Source: Epiperipatus broadwayi (Eukaryota > Onychophora > Udeonychophora > Euonychophora > Peripatidae). Taken from it: a stretch of 64,000 nt of DNA. Positions 25,201 to 38,719 of the stretch are shown here, piece after piece. The position numbers were made by a program, and so were the translations under genes. Each line of letters begins with the position of its first letter. Position 1 is the first letter of the stretch. The stretch spans positions 21,977 through 85,976 of the forward strand of contig JAQFVV010013346.1 in NCBI GenBank assembly GCA_028023455.1. The letters run 5' to 3'. The notes beneath the pieces are model-generated. The model was given only the letters and a program-made list of their open reading frames with translations. It did no database searches and was not told where the DNA came from.

Positions 25201-25879
25201 AAATATATATCTCTGAGCCCTGACACAGCCCCATGTTTATACAATTATATAATCTTAAAGTCTGACAAAAATGTACCATTTAAATTTAAATTGCAATTTA
25301 CACTAAATTGTAAAAATTCATTTAAAAAATAAATAAACAATTAAATTAATAAAGACAAAAGTTTTTAAATATATATATATAACAACAACTTGGAATTAAT
25401 TTTTTCATTTTTTTGTCATAATAATTTTAAGATAGTCATTATTATTCATTGCCTTGTTTCTGAAAGAGCAATCTAAATTTGATTGGAATTTTCTTTTATA
25501 ACTTGTTTTTATTATTTGTTCATGCATCTTAAACTACATTAAAAATCTAAACCTAATTAAAACTGCATAAGAGTATCTAAGGTCTAATTTGATTTTATGA
25601 TCTATTTGCTTTAAGAGGAGAACGTAACAATATGTCACTATGAAGCAATTAAGTTGTAGCTGTTATCATCAACAGATTTAATATATTTAGTAAACTTCAG
25701 TAGTTTTCTCATTCAAATTGGATCTATTTAAATTTTTGTAAAAAATTATTGATGTAGAAACTTGTATTAAATAATGGGTGCAATATATAAATAAATATGT
25801 GTGAAAGCAAAAAGAAAAATGTATTTTAAAAATTAAAATTTATTAAATTATAAATATATTAATATTTACTCAAAAATGA

Positions 25880-26045
25880 TAAAATTTATGTGCATATCCA
25901 CTCCCGTCCCCACACATGACTTTATTGCTTGGGAGTTCATAAGAAGTTTGAGCACCAAAGCAGATTTCTCAATCCCAAGTCGAACACTCTATAGAATGTG
26001 CCAAACAGCATAGAGCTGCATATCACAAATCGGCTAACACAATTT
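25880..26045 (-). repeat. Dispersed GC-richer repeat D1, copy 1
   Basis: On the minus strand, CTCCCAAGCAATAAAGTC then GTGGGGACGGGAGT aligns with the copy at 26.6 kb. Farther upstream, GTTAGCCGA and GTGTTCGACTTGG resemble pol III boxes, so it may be a tRNA-derived SINE. Confidence 0.45.
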
Positions 26046-26574
26046 ATAGTTCTAATAAATAGTGCATAATTTCACAATTTAGCACTAAAAAGCATATACC
26101 TTCAATATAAACAATTTACAACATATTATTCATAAATATTTATAAGCATTATTGTATTTATCAAAAACTATTTATATAAATTTAATACATATGACTCTAT
26201 TATAACCCTTCATATGTAGCTACAAATTAAAAGCAAAACAATATTAAGAATTATAGGCTGAGATAAAGAGACGAGTAAATTGCATTCAGACCTTAACATT
26301 AGGACAACTTTCTCTTAGTTTAAAAAATATTATAATGGGGTTAAAGAAAAAATAAAAAGTTTTAAAACTTGCTTATTTTAAAACAAATCGATATTAAAAT
26401 AAAATATTATGCTAAAAGTTATTAAATTAATATTAAATGCAATTTATTTTAAAAAATAAATTCAAAATTTTTAAAGACAATATATATAAACAAAGAGCTT
26501 TGCTAATTGCTCAACAAGCTTTGAGATAAATGCTAAGCAGAGAAAGCATTTAAAATATCTCTATTCTGAAAACC

Positions 26575-26695
26575 AACTCCCATCCCCTGACCATGGTTTC
26601 ATGCTCATGGCACTCCTCAGAAAGGCGCTAGGATAGCTTCAGATACTAGATCTAAAAACACCAACCCAAAGCCAGCATTATCTAAGAGTTGACTA
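26575..26695 (-). repeat. Dispersed GC-richer repeat D1, copy 2
   Basis: The minus strand reads GAGTGCCATGAGCATGAAAC then GTCAGGGGATGGGAGT, colinear with copy 1 at 25.9 kb. Short open frames in it are not coding. Confidence 0.45.
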
Positions 26696-26699
26696 TTGA

Positions 26700-27638
26700 G
26701 TAGAAAATCTGAAGTTTATATATATATTATCTTTCTTGTTTTTGTTTTTTTTTTTAAAAAAAAAAGATAGGAAAAGAGAAGAAAATATAAATAATTAAAG
26801 AATGAATAATTAAAAGAGACAAAGTAATTATGGAGGCAGGGAGCTTAATAAAAGAAAAACATATTTTTTAAAAAGAATTTTTCCAAAAAAATAATGATGA
26901 TGAATTATAAATAGGCAGAGATAATTAATTTAAATCAGAATGTGATGGAAAGTGAAGTGAATGCAGGAACATAGAGCAAACAGAAAAGCTCGACCGAACA
27001 ACCTTCTATAGTAAAATCAAATAATACTCTCAGTATCATTAAAAAAATTACAATATGGTCAAATACAGTAATGATGTCTGCCTTTTATGGCTAATTCATC
27101 CCTATCTTAGTATGTAATACCATAAGAAAAACAAAGTTATAAAGCACAGTCCTAGAATGCAAAAAAAATGCATTGGTGCCCATCATCAATGTTTTCCTTG
27201 CCTAGAGATTTATATGATAGTTGTTAACTACTACAAAATTCTACCAGATGGTGATGCTTAACTTATAACAATATAGTGATAAAGGAAGAAACATATCAGT
27301 GCCAACTATCCTAATTTGGAGAGTGAAGAAACAATATAATTTTCAATTTTTGACCAGCTTAGGGTTAAAATAAAGAGAGAAAATGGCAATTATAAGAAAA
27401 GAAGAGACTTACCATTAGTAACCAGCTAGAAATATTAATGGGGGCATTAAAGCAGATTAATCAATCATTAAACTATTAACAAAGTGCCCAAGGATTGCCT
27501 AAAACTAAAAATATATCAGAAAAAACAATGAGTTTTGACTATAAACAAACATAAGCATTTACATCAACTGAAAAACTCAGTAAAATTATATATCTGATAG
27601 ATTGTAATATATTAAATTATAAACTAATATTTATTTTA
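26700..27638. other. AT-rich DNA
   Basis: No gene or repeat is recognised between the D1 repeat and the truncated RTE copy. Confidence 0.5.
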
Positions 27639-28632
27639 TCCAGGATATTGTCATATTTTAAAGAATATTTCTAAAAATGCAACAGCAACAATTAGACTAC
27701 AAAATGATAGTAGGGAAATCAACATGGAAAAGGGTATAAGACAGGGTGACTCCATATCTCCAAAACTTTTTATAGCAGTACTGCAAGAAGTATTTTGTGG
27801 ATTAAAATGGGAAGCTAAAGGAGTCAAAGTAAATGTAGATTATTTAAGTCATTTAGATTTTACAGATGATGTAATTGTTTTTGCAAATAATGCTTTAGAG
27901 CTACAGGAAATGTTGCAGGAGTTAATAGATGAAAATAGGAAAGTGGGATTGAAGATAAATGTTAAAAAGACTAAAGTAATAGATTTTCTCAAAATATAAA
28001 AATAAAGATAGATTATGATGAGTTAGAAGAAGTTAACAGTTACAATTACCTTGGTCAGATTATTAATACAGATGGAAATATAATGGATGAAATTAATCAT
28101 AGAATTAAACATGGTTGGAGTGCTTTTGGTAGAAATAACTTGATACTAAAAGGAAAGTTGCCTATGTATTTGAAAAGGAAGGTTTTTAATAAATGTGTTT
28201 TGCCAATGCTTACTTATGGATCTGAGACTTGGACACTTAATAGAATAGCAATACAGAGACTTCAGACCCTCAAAGAAGTATGGAGAGATGCATTTTGGGA
28301 GTAACAAGAAGAGATCGAAAACGCAATGTATGGGTAAGAGAACAAACAGGTGTTATTGACCTCATTGAAAAAATTAAAAGACTAAAGTGGAGTTGGGCTG
28401 GACATATTGTTAGAAGAGATGATAAAAGATGGACCATTGAAATTTTAAACTGAATTCCAAGAGATTATAAAACCCAGAAAGAGACCACATGTGAGATGGA
28501 TGGATGAAATAAAAAAGTGTGCAGGGGTGATGTGAAGAAGAGAAGCTAAAGATAGAAAAAGATGGATTGAACTTGGAGAGACCTTCATCCTGCAGTGGAT
28601 TAATAGTGGTTGATGATGATGATGATGATTTA
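27639..28632 (+). mobile_element. RTE-type LINE, 5'-truncated copy A
   Basis: The plus-strand copy starts abruptly inside the RT at ATCCAGGATATTGTCAT, colinear with the 36.6-39.5 kb element. It ends with the 3' signature GTGGTTGATGATGATGATGA. The 5' truncation and short triplet 3' tail are typical of RTE insertions. Confidence 0.85.
27640..28590 (+). pseudogene. RTE reverse transcriptase C-terminal half (copy A)
   Basis: Motif B (EKGIRQGDSISPKLF), a degraded motif C (LDFTDDVIVF), KINVKKTKV (motif D), then YGSETWTLNRIAIQRLQ and WSWAGHIVRRDDKRWT in successive frames. Frameshifts near 27985 and 28290 and a stop near 28452 inactivate it. This tail region is very common in RTE/BovB-like elements of invertebrates, where databases often mislabel it craniofacial development protein 2. 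Confidence 0.85.
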
Positions 28633-28799
28633 TCTAATTGCAATTATTACCATTCTATTGTATTATTACTATTATGTTCTTTTTGTTTTTTTATTTGAAG
28701 TTGATAATATATTTGTATTAAGTTTAATAATGTACATATACATTTTTTTTTCTTTTTTACTTCTTTATGAAATTTATTTGATTATTATTTGTAATAGAA

Positions 28800-28842
28800 G
28801 GTGGTGGTGGTGGTTGCGTGTGTGTATGGGGGGGGGGGGGGA
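28800..28842 (+). repeat. G-rich tract, potential G-quadruplex
   Basis: (GGT)5, GTGTGTG and a run of about 14 G in an otherwise AT-rich context. Shorter poly-G runs occur at 29855-29864 and 40400-40411. Confidence 0.7.
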
Positions 28843-29123
28843 ATTCTAATTTTAAAATATTGAGATATAATGGAAATTATTAAAAGCTATTATCTTTAAT
28901 ACAGGTTTGATAATATTACATTTGGATTTAGAAATTTTGTAAAATTAATAATAAAAAGAGTGTTGTCACATTTAATATTTGTTAATATTGTCTGAAACAA
29001 AATATTTTTAAGTTCAAATTCTAGCCTTTGTTTCAAATCTCATTCTTGCATTCCCTCCATTCAATAAAGAATTTAAGTCTAACATGTCTGCAAGCTACGG
29101 CTTGGTGATTGATGGAATTATTA

Positions 29124-29380
29124 TCACTTCAAGAATGAAGGCTTGAACCTGATTTTCTGGTCATCCCTCAAAGAATTTGGAGGTGGCATCTTAATGGACT
29201 TGGTTGATTGAATTAGTCTAATAAATAAAAGAAACTGCTCAATGTGCTCAGGTTTTTTTAAATAGCTCGTATAATTATGGCAGTTATAGGTATTGGTTAG
29301 CATATAGGTCATAAACCGAGAATGTTCTTTAGTATGCTTATGATCAATCTTGGGATTGAAATTCCACTCCAAATGCCGTT
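29124..29380 (-). other. Unassigned coding-like stretch
   Basis: About 85 open codons on the minus strand, visibly richer in G+C than the surroundings, with balanced amino-acid use (for example PKIDHKHTKEHSRFM, MPPPNSLRDDQKIR). An ATCAG/GTTCAA donor-like site lies near its end (about 29146). No family is recognised. It could be an exon or a transposon remnant. Confidence 0.3.
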
Positions 29381-29849
29381 ACATTATATATAAATAAATT
29401 TTATGTGACTTTTATAAAATCTTTCTGAAAATACAGACTTCTAAATTTAAGATGATTTAACAGGTTAGCATGGAATTTTTAAAACCAATATTTTTTCATA
29501 TAAATCAAATTTTATTTTAATTAAAAACAAAATGCTGTAAAAAAAAAAAAAAAAACTAAAACATTACACACATAAAGAATAACATCTCATGATAACACTA
29601 TGAACTTCGTTAATAAAAAAAAAAACAATGTAATAAATGTATTTTCTAAATATCATTTTAATTTTAAAAATTTAATAAAAATAAATTTAAAAAAATAGTA
29701 ATATGTAATGTAAAACTAAATGATAATTTTATTTAAAAAGAAATAAACTTTCCAATATATATATTATGCATATATAAAAGATGTATATTTTTGGAAAATT
29801 GAGAAACGATGTAATTTGTCATTGTTTTATTTTTTATACAGACACAAAA

Positions 29850-30154
29850 TTATGGGGGTGGGGGGAATACTTTTGAGGATTTGAATAAAAATTTACATGC
29901 GTGTTTAAAAACAGATTTAATACAATAAATGTTGCTAATATCTTTTTGATAGATGAATCCAGAAAAAAGAATAAGCTGTATTGCAATGGAAACATTTTTT
30001 AAAAAGCCATCAACTTCTTCCACACTAATAAGCTGGAATGGAATTTTTCTTCCTTCCATAAAATGTCTCATTTTTAACATCTTAGTTACTGAATTCGATA
30101 TTTTGTTTGCTTTTTTTTCTACAAGTATTTTAACTTTAATTTGACTGATGTGTC
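29850..30154 (-). other. Candidate 3' terminal exon of an unidentified gene
   Basis: A pyrimidine-rich tract and TTTTAACAG acceptor at 30155-30157 are followed by about 101 open codons to TAA at 29850. An AATAAA signal follows at 29826-29831. The peptide looks protein-like (KMRHFMEGRKIPFQLISVEE) but matches no family I know. In sequence this AT-rich, about one open frame of this length is expected by chance in the window, so the splice and poly(A) signals carry most of the weight. Confidence 0.35.
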
Positions 30155-30504
30155 CTGTTAAAATATTTTGTAAGAAGTATATTAATTGACATTATTTCCA
30201 AAAGTGTTTTGATAAGAAATTAAATTTTCCATACAAAATAATATTTGGGATAAATATATTAATAAAGTTTGACCTGTCAAAAAATACATTTTACCTAACA
30301 ACTATATATGATACACACGAAAGAATAAAAAACTGCTAGGGTAGGTCATTTTATTATAACCCAATAAAAATTTCAGCGCAAAAAAAAAAAAAAAAAACTA
30401 AATACAATTCTTTTTATAAAATTCATCTCTTTACTAACAAATTATATTTTATAAAACATATAAGCTAGTCTGAAAAGATATTCACATATGACCAAAGATT
30501 TTTT

Positions 30505-30567
30505 TTCTCATGTATCATAGTATCAGAACCCGCTAACCCGGTACAACTGCTTGTAAAGCAGCTGTCG
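30505..30567 (-). mobile_element. SINE S1, 5'-truncated copy
   Basis: The minus strand reads ACAGCTGCTTTACAAGC, B-box region GGGTTAGCGGGTTC, GATACTATGATACATGA and then poly-A. This is colinear with the S1 copies at 24.8 and 57.1 kb. AAGATTT flanks both sides (30497-30503 and 30569-30575). Confidence 0.6.
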
Positions 30568-30609
30568 AAGATTTCAAAGCTATTTATCAGCACTGTAAAC
30601 AAAAATATG

Positions 30610-31439
30610 TTGTTGTAATTTTAATTATTTTGGATGATAAAATCGTTAATACTAAGACTAATAAATTTATAAACTATTATAGATTTTAAAAAATATAACA
30701 AGATCATGCTCTAAACAAAATAACTAAATAATTTTTATATGATATTGTAATGATGAGATCATATATGAAAGCAAAATAATATCATGTGTATATAATATGG
30801 AATTAAAAACTTAAATAGTTATAAATGCAAAGCAGAATACAAAAGTTTTGCATAAAGTACAAATGTCTCAAAAATTAACAAATGTTAGGAGATTCAAGTT
30901 TTGTAATACTTCCAAATATTTATATATCATTTTTTCTAAAAATAGTATTGAGGAAAATGTGCTCATTGCAATATATAATGTGATGGTGAACAAACAACCA
31001 AGGATGAGCTTAATAAAAAAAAACATTTATTACAATTGGTCTAATTAATAAATATGCTTAAAATAGAAATAAAGCAAATAATATGGTAAAAAAGAAATCT
31101 AGATAAATGGGTACAAAACCTATAGATATATAGCATTGCTTATCCAACAATAATGAAAGCTTCATTCTCCTTCAATCATCTTTTCTTCACAATCAACATT
31201 GCTATCTAATGATCAACCTAAGGTTTAGTTTATCCTTCAGCTATAACTGAGTGGTTTAATGGGTTATGAACTGATTATCAGTAAAACATTTCTGAGCATA
31301 ACAGTCCATTTTACTAACAAGTATATTTTAAATACTTAATAAAAAAATAGGTACACAAGATAACATTAGAATGGTAGGTAGGTGGAATTAATAATATCGA
31401 ATTGAAGCATTACAATATCATATAAGAAACATTTGGCTT
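30610..31439. other. AT-rich DNA
   Basis: No gene or repeat is recognised. Confidence 0.5.
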
Positions 31440-31830
31440 TTTTTTAGATTCTCTTACTATTTGCCTGAAGGTTTGTGGTGATGGTATATTAGATGTGATA
31501 ATTTGTTGGACTATTTCCAACAGCTATCAGTAAATGTTGAATGTATAAAAAAAATTAAACTTTATTTAAACGTTTCAAATACAATAACACACAAAAAGCC
31601 AACACAGGTTGGGTTTGTCTATTTGTGTGTTATTATTAATAAATTGTTTGTATTTGAAAAGTTGAAATAAAGTTTAAATTTTTCTATACATCACATACAC
31701 TTCGTTTATTTACATGTTATTACTAACAAGTTGTTTGTATTTGAAAAGTTTAAATAAAGTTTAACATTTTCTATATATTCAACATTTATGGATAATTGAT
31801 GGAAATAATCAAACAAATTATCACATATGA
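31440..31830. mobile_element. Foldback element family F1, rearranged copy
   Basis: The left arm from TGTGATAATTTGTTGGAC (31495) is mirrored by GATGGAAATAATCAAACAAATTATCACA ending near 31826. The arms contain TTAAACTTTATTTAAAC and its complement. The right arm is partly duplicated: the TTGTATTTGAAAAGTT-AAATAAAGTTTAA block occurs near 31650 and again near 31737. There is no coding sequence. It is a MITE or foldback type of unknown superfamily. Confidence 0.65.
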
Positions 31831-33059
31831 TTCTCGTACATTTTAAAAATCTGTAAAAAGTTATAGACTATTAGGGTTAGTGTCACTAATTTTATTACCC
31901 AAAATAATTTAGAATGTTATTGGGTGAATTAGAGCTTTCAAATATTTACATTTAGTTTAAATGAAGACTGAAATTAGATCAAAAATCAGAAATTTTATAA
32001 GAAACAGTGCATGAGATGATTAAACCTAGATAAATGATATCATTTTATTCTAATACTAGCCATGTAAGAAAAATGTATTTTTGTTAATGTCGAATTTAAA
32101 TATTTTCAATGTCTTATTTTGCAGAATGTCTCATTAAAAATCTGCCAGGCATATGAAAATGTTTTTAAAACTTAATCTATGAAATATTGCTAAATTATGT
32201 AAAGAAATCACTTTCATTTACTGATCATATGCAAAAGTAAGTATTGTTTTTCCTTTCTTGAATTAATTCTCTTGTTCAAGTACTTATTCGTACAAATGAG
32301 TATGAATATATTTTATTACATGTTTTAAAATCAAAATGTAAACTGTTTTTCATTATTAATTTGTTAAGCACAACAGTTTCAGACTATAGAAGACAGACAA
32401 TAAATATAAGCTCAAGTATGTAAATGATAGATAGATAAATAAATTCATTTCATTTAAATTCAAAAATTAGAGGGTCAGATAAGACCTACTAATGTATAAA
32501 TTCATATTTTATAGTTAATCAAGATGGTGCCATAAATTTGAATTTATGTATTATTATAATGGTTCTTTATTGTTGATTTGTGATATTTTACAAATAAATT
32601 TTACTTTATTACATAAATTCTCTTGGACATTGATTAAAATTTTGGCTTATTAATTTAAGGCCTAAAAAATAATGGGAGACTTAAGTGAATTCTAACCTAG
32701 GAGCAAAATTTGAAATTAATTTAACTATAATACAAATAAATTGTCTAAATTAAGTCAGAAAATAGCAAAATTTCTGTGTTCGGATGAACTATTAGCATAA
32801 AAATATAAATTAAAAAGAGTAAATTTTAATGATCTTCAATATCACATAATATCATAAATAATATTTTTTAATATTATGTTGTGTAAAATAATGATGTTTT
32901 CATAATGAAATATTTGGACATATTTAAATAATAGTATCATTTTATTAGTATATAAAAAAGACTGACACAAAAGTTTTAATATTATATAACAATACGATTA
33001 CTAATAAATTATCAGCATTGATAGTATTCTTTTCTATAGATAGGTCCAGAGAGTAGTCA
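31831..33059. other. AT-rich DNA
   Basis: No gene or repeat is recognised. Confidence 0.5.
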
Positions 33060-33490
33060 CATAACAAGTTCAACCATTTCTCCAGTTCATTTTTTTTCAT
33101 TGCCCAATCTTCAATTTTACACATCTCTTTCCATTTCATATTCATCCAGCAATATCAATTTTTTCCATCCTTTCTTCTGGTTTCCATTTACTATTTCCTC
33201 CAAAATATCTTTCATTAAACTATTCTTCTTTCCTAATATATGCCCAATCCAATTTCTCTTTCTATCTCTTAATTTCCTCAATCAATCTCCTTTCTTTATT
33301 TACTCTTGTCAAAACTCCATTTGTCATTTTATTTATCCAACTAATTTTTCCATCATTAACCATGACCATCTGTTCCTATTTTTTTTACTCATTGTCTATA
33401 TTTTATAACCATACAATAGCATATACCCTATATAGCATTTAATTAATCTTTTCCTTAATTCTCTCTTTAAAGTCCCACAAAATATTTTTA
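33060..33490 (-). pseudogene. C-terminal RT fragment of a second RTE-like LINE family
   Basis: Minus-strand pieces in several frames read LRKRLIKCYIGYMLLYGYK, then KISWINKMTNGVLTRVNKE, then RNWIGHILGKKNSLMKDIL. This is the post-RT region of a different LINE family from copies A-C (consensus like LYG.ETWT, KISW.D.V.NEEVL.RV, WIGHILR). Many breaks show it is old. The short minus frame at 32945-33145 overlaps its end and is not a gene. Confidence 0.7.
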
Positions 33491-36400
33491 AATGCCCCCT
33501 TACCAAATAAATAAAATTAAAATATTAAATAAATAAAATAACTATATTATATCTATGAAGAGTTATTTCTCAATAAACCATAAGTAGATCAATATTATGT
33601 AGAACGAAAAAACTAATTAAATGTTAAAATATTAATACATATTATTTTCTATAATTATAACTTCAAAACATACATAAATTTATAAAAGTTATTGTTTTAA
33701 AACGTGTCTATTAATTAAAGTGGAATATATACATTCAAACATTACTTTATTGAATAAAAAATTTATTATATATTTAAAAAAATAAAATGATTAATTAAAT
33801 ATTATTGTTGATTATACAAAAACAATGCTGTTAAACACTACCAAGTAAATTTTGATGCTATTAATAAGTCATATTTATTTATTTAGAGAGATTTAATATT
33901 GTTTATGGATAAAAATAGACATTTGAATGTAAATAAAATTAATATATTAATATAAATATTATAGTGGCAATAACCAATTCACAATCATAAAAAGACCTTT
34001 ATCATAATTGTTATTTATACATAAACAATAAATCACTAGTGTCTTGACATCAAAACACTGTTAATATAATCCCAAATAAATAAAAAGTGAATACTAATTA
34101 AATACTGATGGTTTTATTAGTTAAACAAGCACTTTGTAATCATAAATAAAAAATATAAGATTTATAAATGTTGTCTACTATTTTCCACAACACTTTAAAA
34201 AAACATAATCCCAAAATATATATAAGAAAAAACATTCATGGGTGAACCTATCTTTAGCTGCTCTATAGGTTATTCATATTACATCATTATAAATATGTTA
34301 TGACTATGAAAAATATTCTTATACTAATGATATATTATTATTCAATAGATATTTATAGGAAGATAAAATAATGTCACATAAATAATAATGAAGGCTTAAA
34401 ATAATTCTAACACTATTTTATAAAAAATATTGTCATATGCATTCATTCATATAATGTAAATTATAACATGTATGTAAATACTTGTTAAATGTATATATTA
34501 AAAAATAAATTTAAATGTAGAATATTATAAATTTTAACCATGATTACATCTTCATTTGAATGTATAAATTAAAAATAAAATAATAATAAAAACTGTTTCA
34601 ATAAAGATTTCCAACCAATAAAATGAATGAGTTAATAAAATCATTCATTATTAATAACATCATTTAATGCCCCAAATATTAACATTTGGTTCAAAAAAGT
34701 TCTTTTATTGCAAATTCAGTTAATGGCAAAAAGTAATACATAGTTCAAATTAACTTTAGTAATAATCTTTAGTTGTTTATTAATTTCAAATGCAATCTTT
34801 TTCATGATTTATTGTATAAATTCTAGGATGAAACATTGTTGACATTCTATTGACAATAAAATTATGTTAAATTTTGTCAACAAATTTATTTAAACTAAAG
34901 CTATGTTCAACAGGTTTTTCATATCAATTAAATGATCTTATGATTTAAATTCTTCTTTATGAAACAATAATACTATGACATTATGCAATATCATCAAGAC
35001 AGGAAACTATTTAGTTTTTAGGTGATCATTTTAATTAATGTTCTTTTCCTAATTAAATATTTCATTTTCTTGGAATAATAAATCATGTTAAACTTTTTAA
35101 AAATATAAAAGAATTTATATATATAAACATAAGAATAAACAAACTATATTTTCGTGAACTTTATTTCTTTTAGTATCATATAAATCAGTTTAAAATATAT
35201 AAATTAAAATTTAAATCCACAAATAAACATTTTTAGTGATAGAAATTACTAGAATATAATGCAAAAGTTTATATTTAATTAATTATCCTAATTTGACTAC
35301 ATTTTAAATTTTATGTTTTAAAATACAGATTGATTTGATAAAATGCTATAACTAAAAATACAATGTTATATATTGAAAGCCCAATACTTTCAATAAACTT
35401 TATTTAATTTTACACACATTATTGAACTGACAATTGAAAATAAGTCAATTTCTTGATATAAATTATATATATATATTAAACTACAATGTTCTATTTTATA
35501 TATTAATAAAATAACTTTTTAATATGATATTAATTCAAGATATTAATATATATCTATTAGTAGTAGGTGCTTTTTTTAAATCAATACATACAAAATTGTT
35601 ATCCACAATTTTTAATTTCAATAAGTGATGTATTTGATTAAGATATGTAAACCTATTATATAATTTGATATGGGGATTAAATATTTATTATATTTAAAAA
35701 AAAAAATTATTTTAGTATTTAAGGTAATTTTTATGTCTTTTTTGCTTTCTTAAACTTTTGGTGACTTTTAGACAATCAAATATTCAAAGACTTAAATTAT
35801 TATTAATTTGGAATTACTATTGAAATACTCATATCTCATGATAATATATATATATTCTTCACAAATGTTTATAAAACGTGTTTACTGATACAGACTTTTT
35901 AATACCAGAAACTATAATAAAATTTTAATTGTTATTTAAATTAAAAACATTTTTAATTAAATGATCTCATAAAATTCAAAATTTTAAAATAATACAATCA
36001 ATCAAATATTAAAATTTATTTCGCAAACAATTTAAATATATATTCCATATCTTAACTCAATAAAGCATACACTTTTTTTTGTAATTTTATTTGTTACCAA
36101 ATAGATGTTTCTTGTAATATTCCTTCACAATGTTTATTGTTTCCATTTTTTTATAAAATGGAAATTTTATAGCCGAAAAATTAAGTTAATTGAAATATAT
36201 AGGGAAAAAATGTCACAAATTTTCTAGCAGAATGTATAAATATTTAAAGAATGTTGTATAGTTATTGTTTTTTTTATTTATTTACTAGTTCAATAAAATA
36301 TTATTTTCAACACATAATGATTATATTTAAAAAATAATTATATAATTAAGCTTTTAAAATTAAAAAAAAAGTCAATTTGAAAAGATTAAAATATGTTAAG

Positions 36401-36646
36401 TGTTGATTGTAATTATAAATTTTTAATGGTTTAAATTTAAGTTTTAAAATAAATGTAAAATTCTAACTTATAAAATTTAAATGAAATAGAAAATGATATT
36501 TCTCTCACGTTTTATTTAACTTCATTTGTAAAATTTAATAAAATATAAATGACATTTTGTAATCACAAGAGAATTTATAAATAAAAGCTTTACAACTATC
36601 AATCTAATAAAAATATTTTATAAGAAAATTTATTATAATGATGTAT
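33491..36646. other. Very AT-rich DNA without recognised features
   Basis: More than 3 kb of near-random A/T with frequent stops in every frame, and no splice-bounded open stretch, repeat or RNA gene. Confidence 0.6.
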
Positions 36647-36659
36647 CATCAGCATCATC

Positions 36660-38608
36660 AGCATCAACCATTATCAATCCACTGCAGGATGAAGGTCTCT
36701 CCAAGTTCAATCCATCTTTTCCTATCTTTAGCTTCTCTTCTCCACACCACCCCTGCATACTTTCTTATTTCATCCATCCATCTCACGTGTGGTCTCTTTC
36801 TGGGTCTTTTACAATCTCTTGGAATCCAGTTTAAAATTTCAATTGTCCATCTGTTATCATCTCTTCTAACAATATGTCCAGCCCAACTCTACTTCAGTCT
36901 TTTAATTTTTTCAATGAGGTCAGTAACACCTGTTTGTTCTCTTACCCATACATTGCATTTTCGATCCCTTCTTGTTACTCCCAACATGCATCTCTCCATA
37001 CTTCTTTGAGTGGTCTGAAGTCTCTGTATTGCTCTTTTATTAAGTGTCCAAGTCTCAGATCCATAAGTAAAAACTGGCAAAACACATTTATTAAAAACCG
37101 TCCTTTTCAAACATATAGGCATATTTCCTTTTAGTATCAAGTTATTTCTACCAAAAGCACTCCAACCAAGTATAATTCTATGATTAATTTCATCCATTAT
37201 ATTTCCATCTGTATTAATAATCTGACCAAGGTATTTGTAACTGTTAACTTCTTCTAACTCATCATAATCAATCTTTATTTTCATATTTTGAGAAAATCTA
37301 TTAAACATTACTTTAGTCTTTTTAACATTTATCTTTAGTCCTACTTTCCTACTTTCATCTGATAACTCCTGCAACATTTCCTGTAGCTCCAAAGCATTCT
37401 TTGCAAAAACAACTACATCATCTGCAAAATCTAAATGACTTAAATAATCTCCATTTACTTTCACTCCTCTAGCTTCCCATTTTAATCCACAAAATACTTC
37501 TTGCAGCACTGCTGTAAACAGTTTTGGAGATAGGAGTCACCCTGTCTTACACCTTTTTCAATGTTGATTTTCCTACTATCATTATGTAATCTAATTGTTG
37601 CTGTTGCATTTTTATAAATATTCTTCAAAATATGACAATATCCTGGATCTACACCTTGATGAACCAATGCTTTAATCACTGAAGAAATGTTTATAGAATC
37701 AAATGCCTTTTCATAATCTACAAATCCTAAGCATAATGGAAACTCATATTCATTTTTCCTTTCTATAATTTCTCTCAATACCTGGATATGATCTACTGTA
37801 CTAAAACCACTTTTAAATCCAGCTTGTTCTCTTGGTTGGTGGAAATCCAGTGTTTTCTGTAGACGAGTTGTAATTATCTTAGTAAAAATTTTGTATAAAA
37901 CTGATAAAAGACTGATAGGTCTGTAATTTCTAATATCTTCTTTATCACCTTTTTTAAATATTAATATTAATACTGCATTCTTCCAATCATCTGGTACATC
38001 TTTATCATTTAGACATTTGGTATATAACTTTTCTAAAAAAAATTCTATTTCTTCACCTGCTTCTTTTAATATATCAATTACAATTCAATCATTACCTGGA
38101 GCCTTCCCTTTCTTCATAAATTTAATTGCATGTCTCACTTCCTCATTCAAAATTCTGGGCAATTCAGAAGATATAATATGTATAGGAGGCACTTGTTCTT
38201 TATTACTATATAATTCTTGATAGAAGTCTTCTACACATTTTATGATGTCATCTCTCTTTTTAGTAATAATGCCATCTTTTTTTTTTATTGAGATATAAAT
38301 TTCCTACCAATACCAAAATGTTGTTTTACACTCTTGAGACTTTTATTCTCTTCTACAGCTTTCCTTGCTAGTTCACAATTATACTTTCTTATATCATTTT
38401 CAACTCTTTTCCGCACCATTTTACAAAATTTGAGATATTCAATCTTTTTTAATGCATCATTGTTGTATATCCTCATATTCCTTCTTTTCTTCATAAATTC
38501 TCTAGTCTCAGTAGAAATTTTACTGGTCAACTGCTGCTTTTTTCTACCAGCTATCTTTGTTGCAGTTTTTAAAAGTGTATCGCTTATTTTCCTATTAATG
38601 TCATTCAA
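36660..38608 (-). pseudogene. RTE copy B reverse transcriptase and C-terminus
   Basis: 38285-38608 is the linker. 37780-38280 carries NYRPISLLSVLYKIF and QAGFKSGFSTVDHI. 37482-37778 carries GFVDYEKAFDSI (motif A) and EKGVRQGDS (motif B, then a frameshift). 36889-37509 carries LDFADDVVVF (motif C), KINVKKTKV, TYGSETWTLNKRAIQ and the WIREQTGV-type tail. The polymerase residues are present but spread over at least three frames, so it is inactive. Confidence 0.88.
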
Positions 38609-38719
38609 ATCTGAATCATGTTCAAAATCTACTAATTCTTGAAACCGATTTTTAAGTTCTAATTTAAATTCATTAGAATGTTTCTGAAGATTAGGAATAT
38701 CAACTGTAAATATTGTTTT

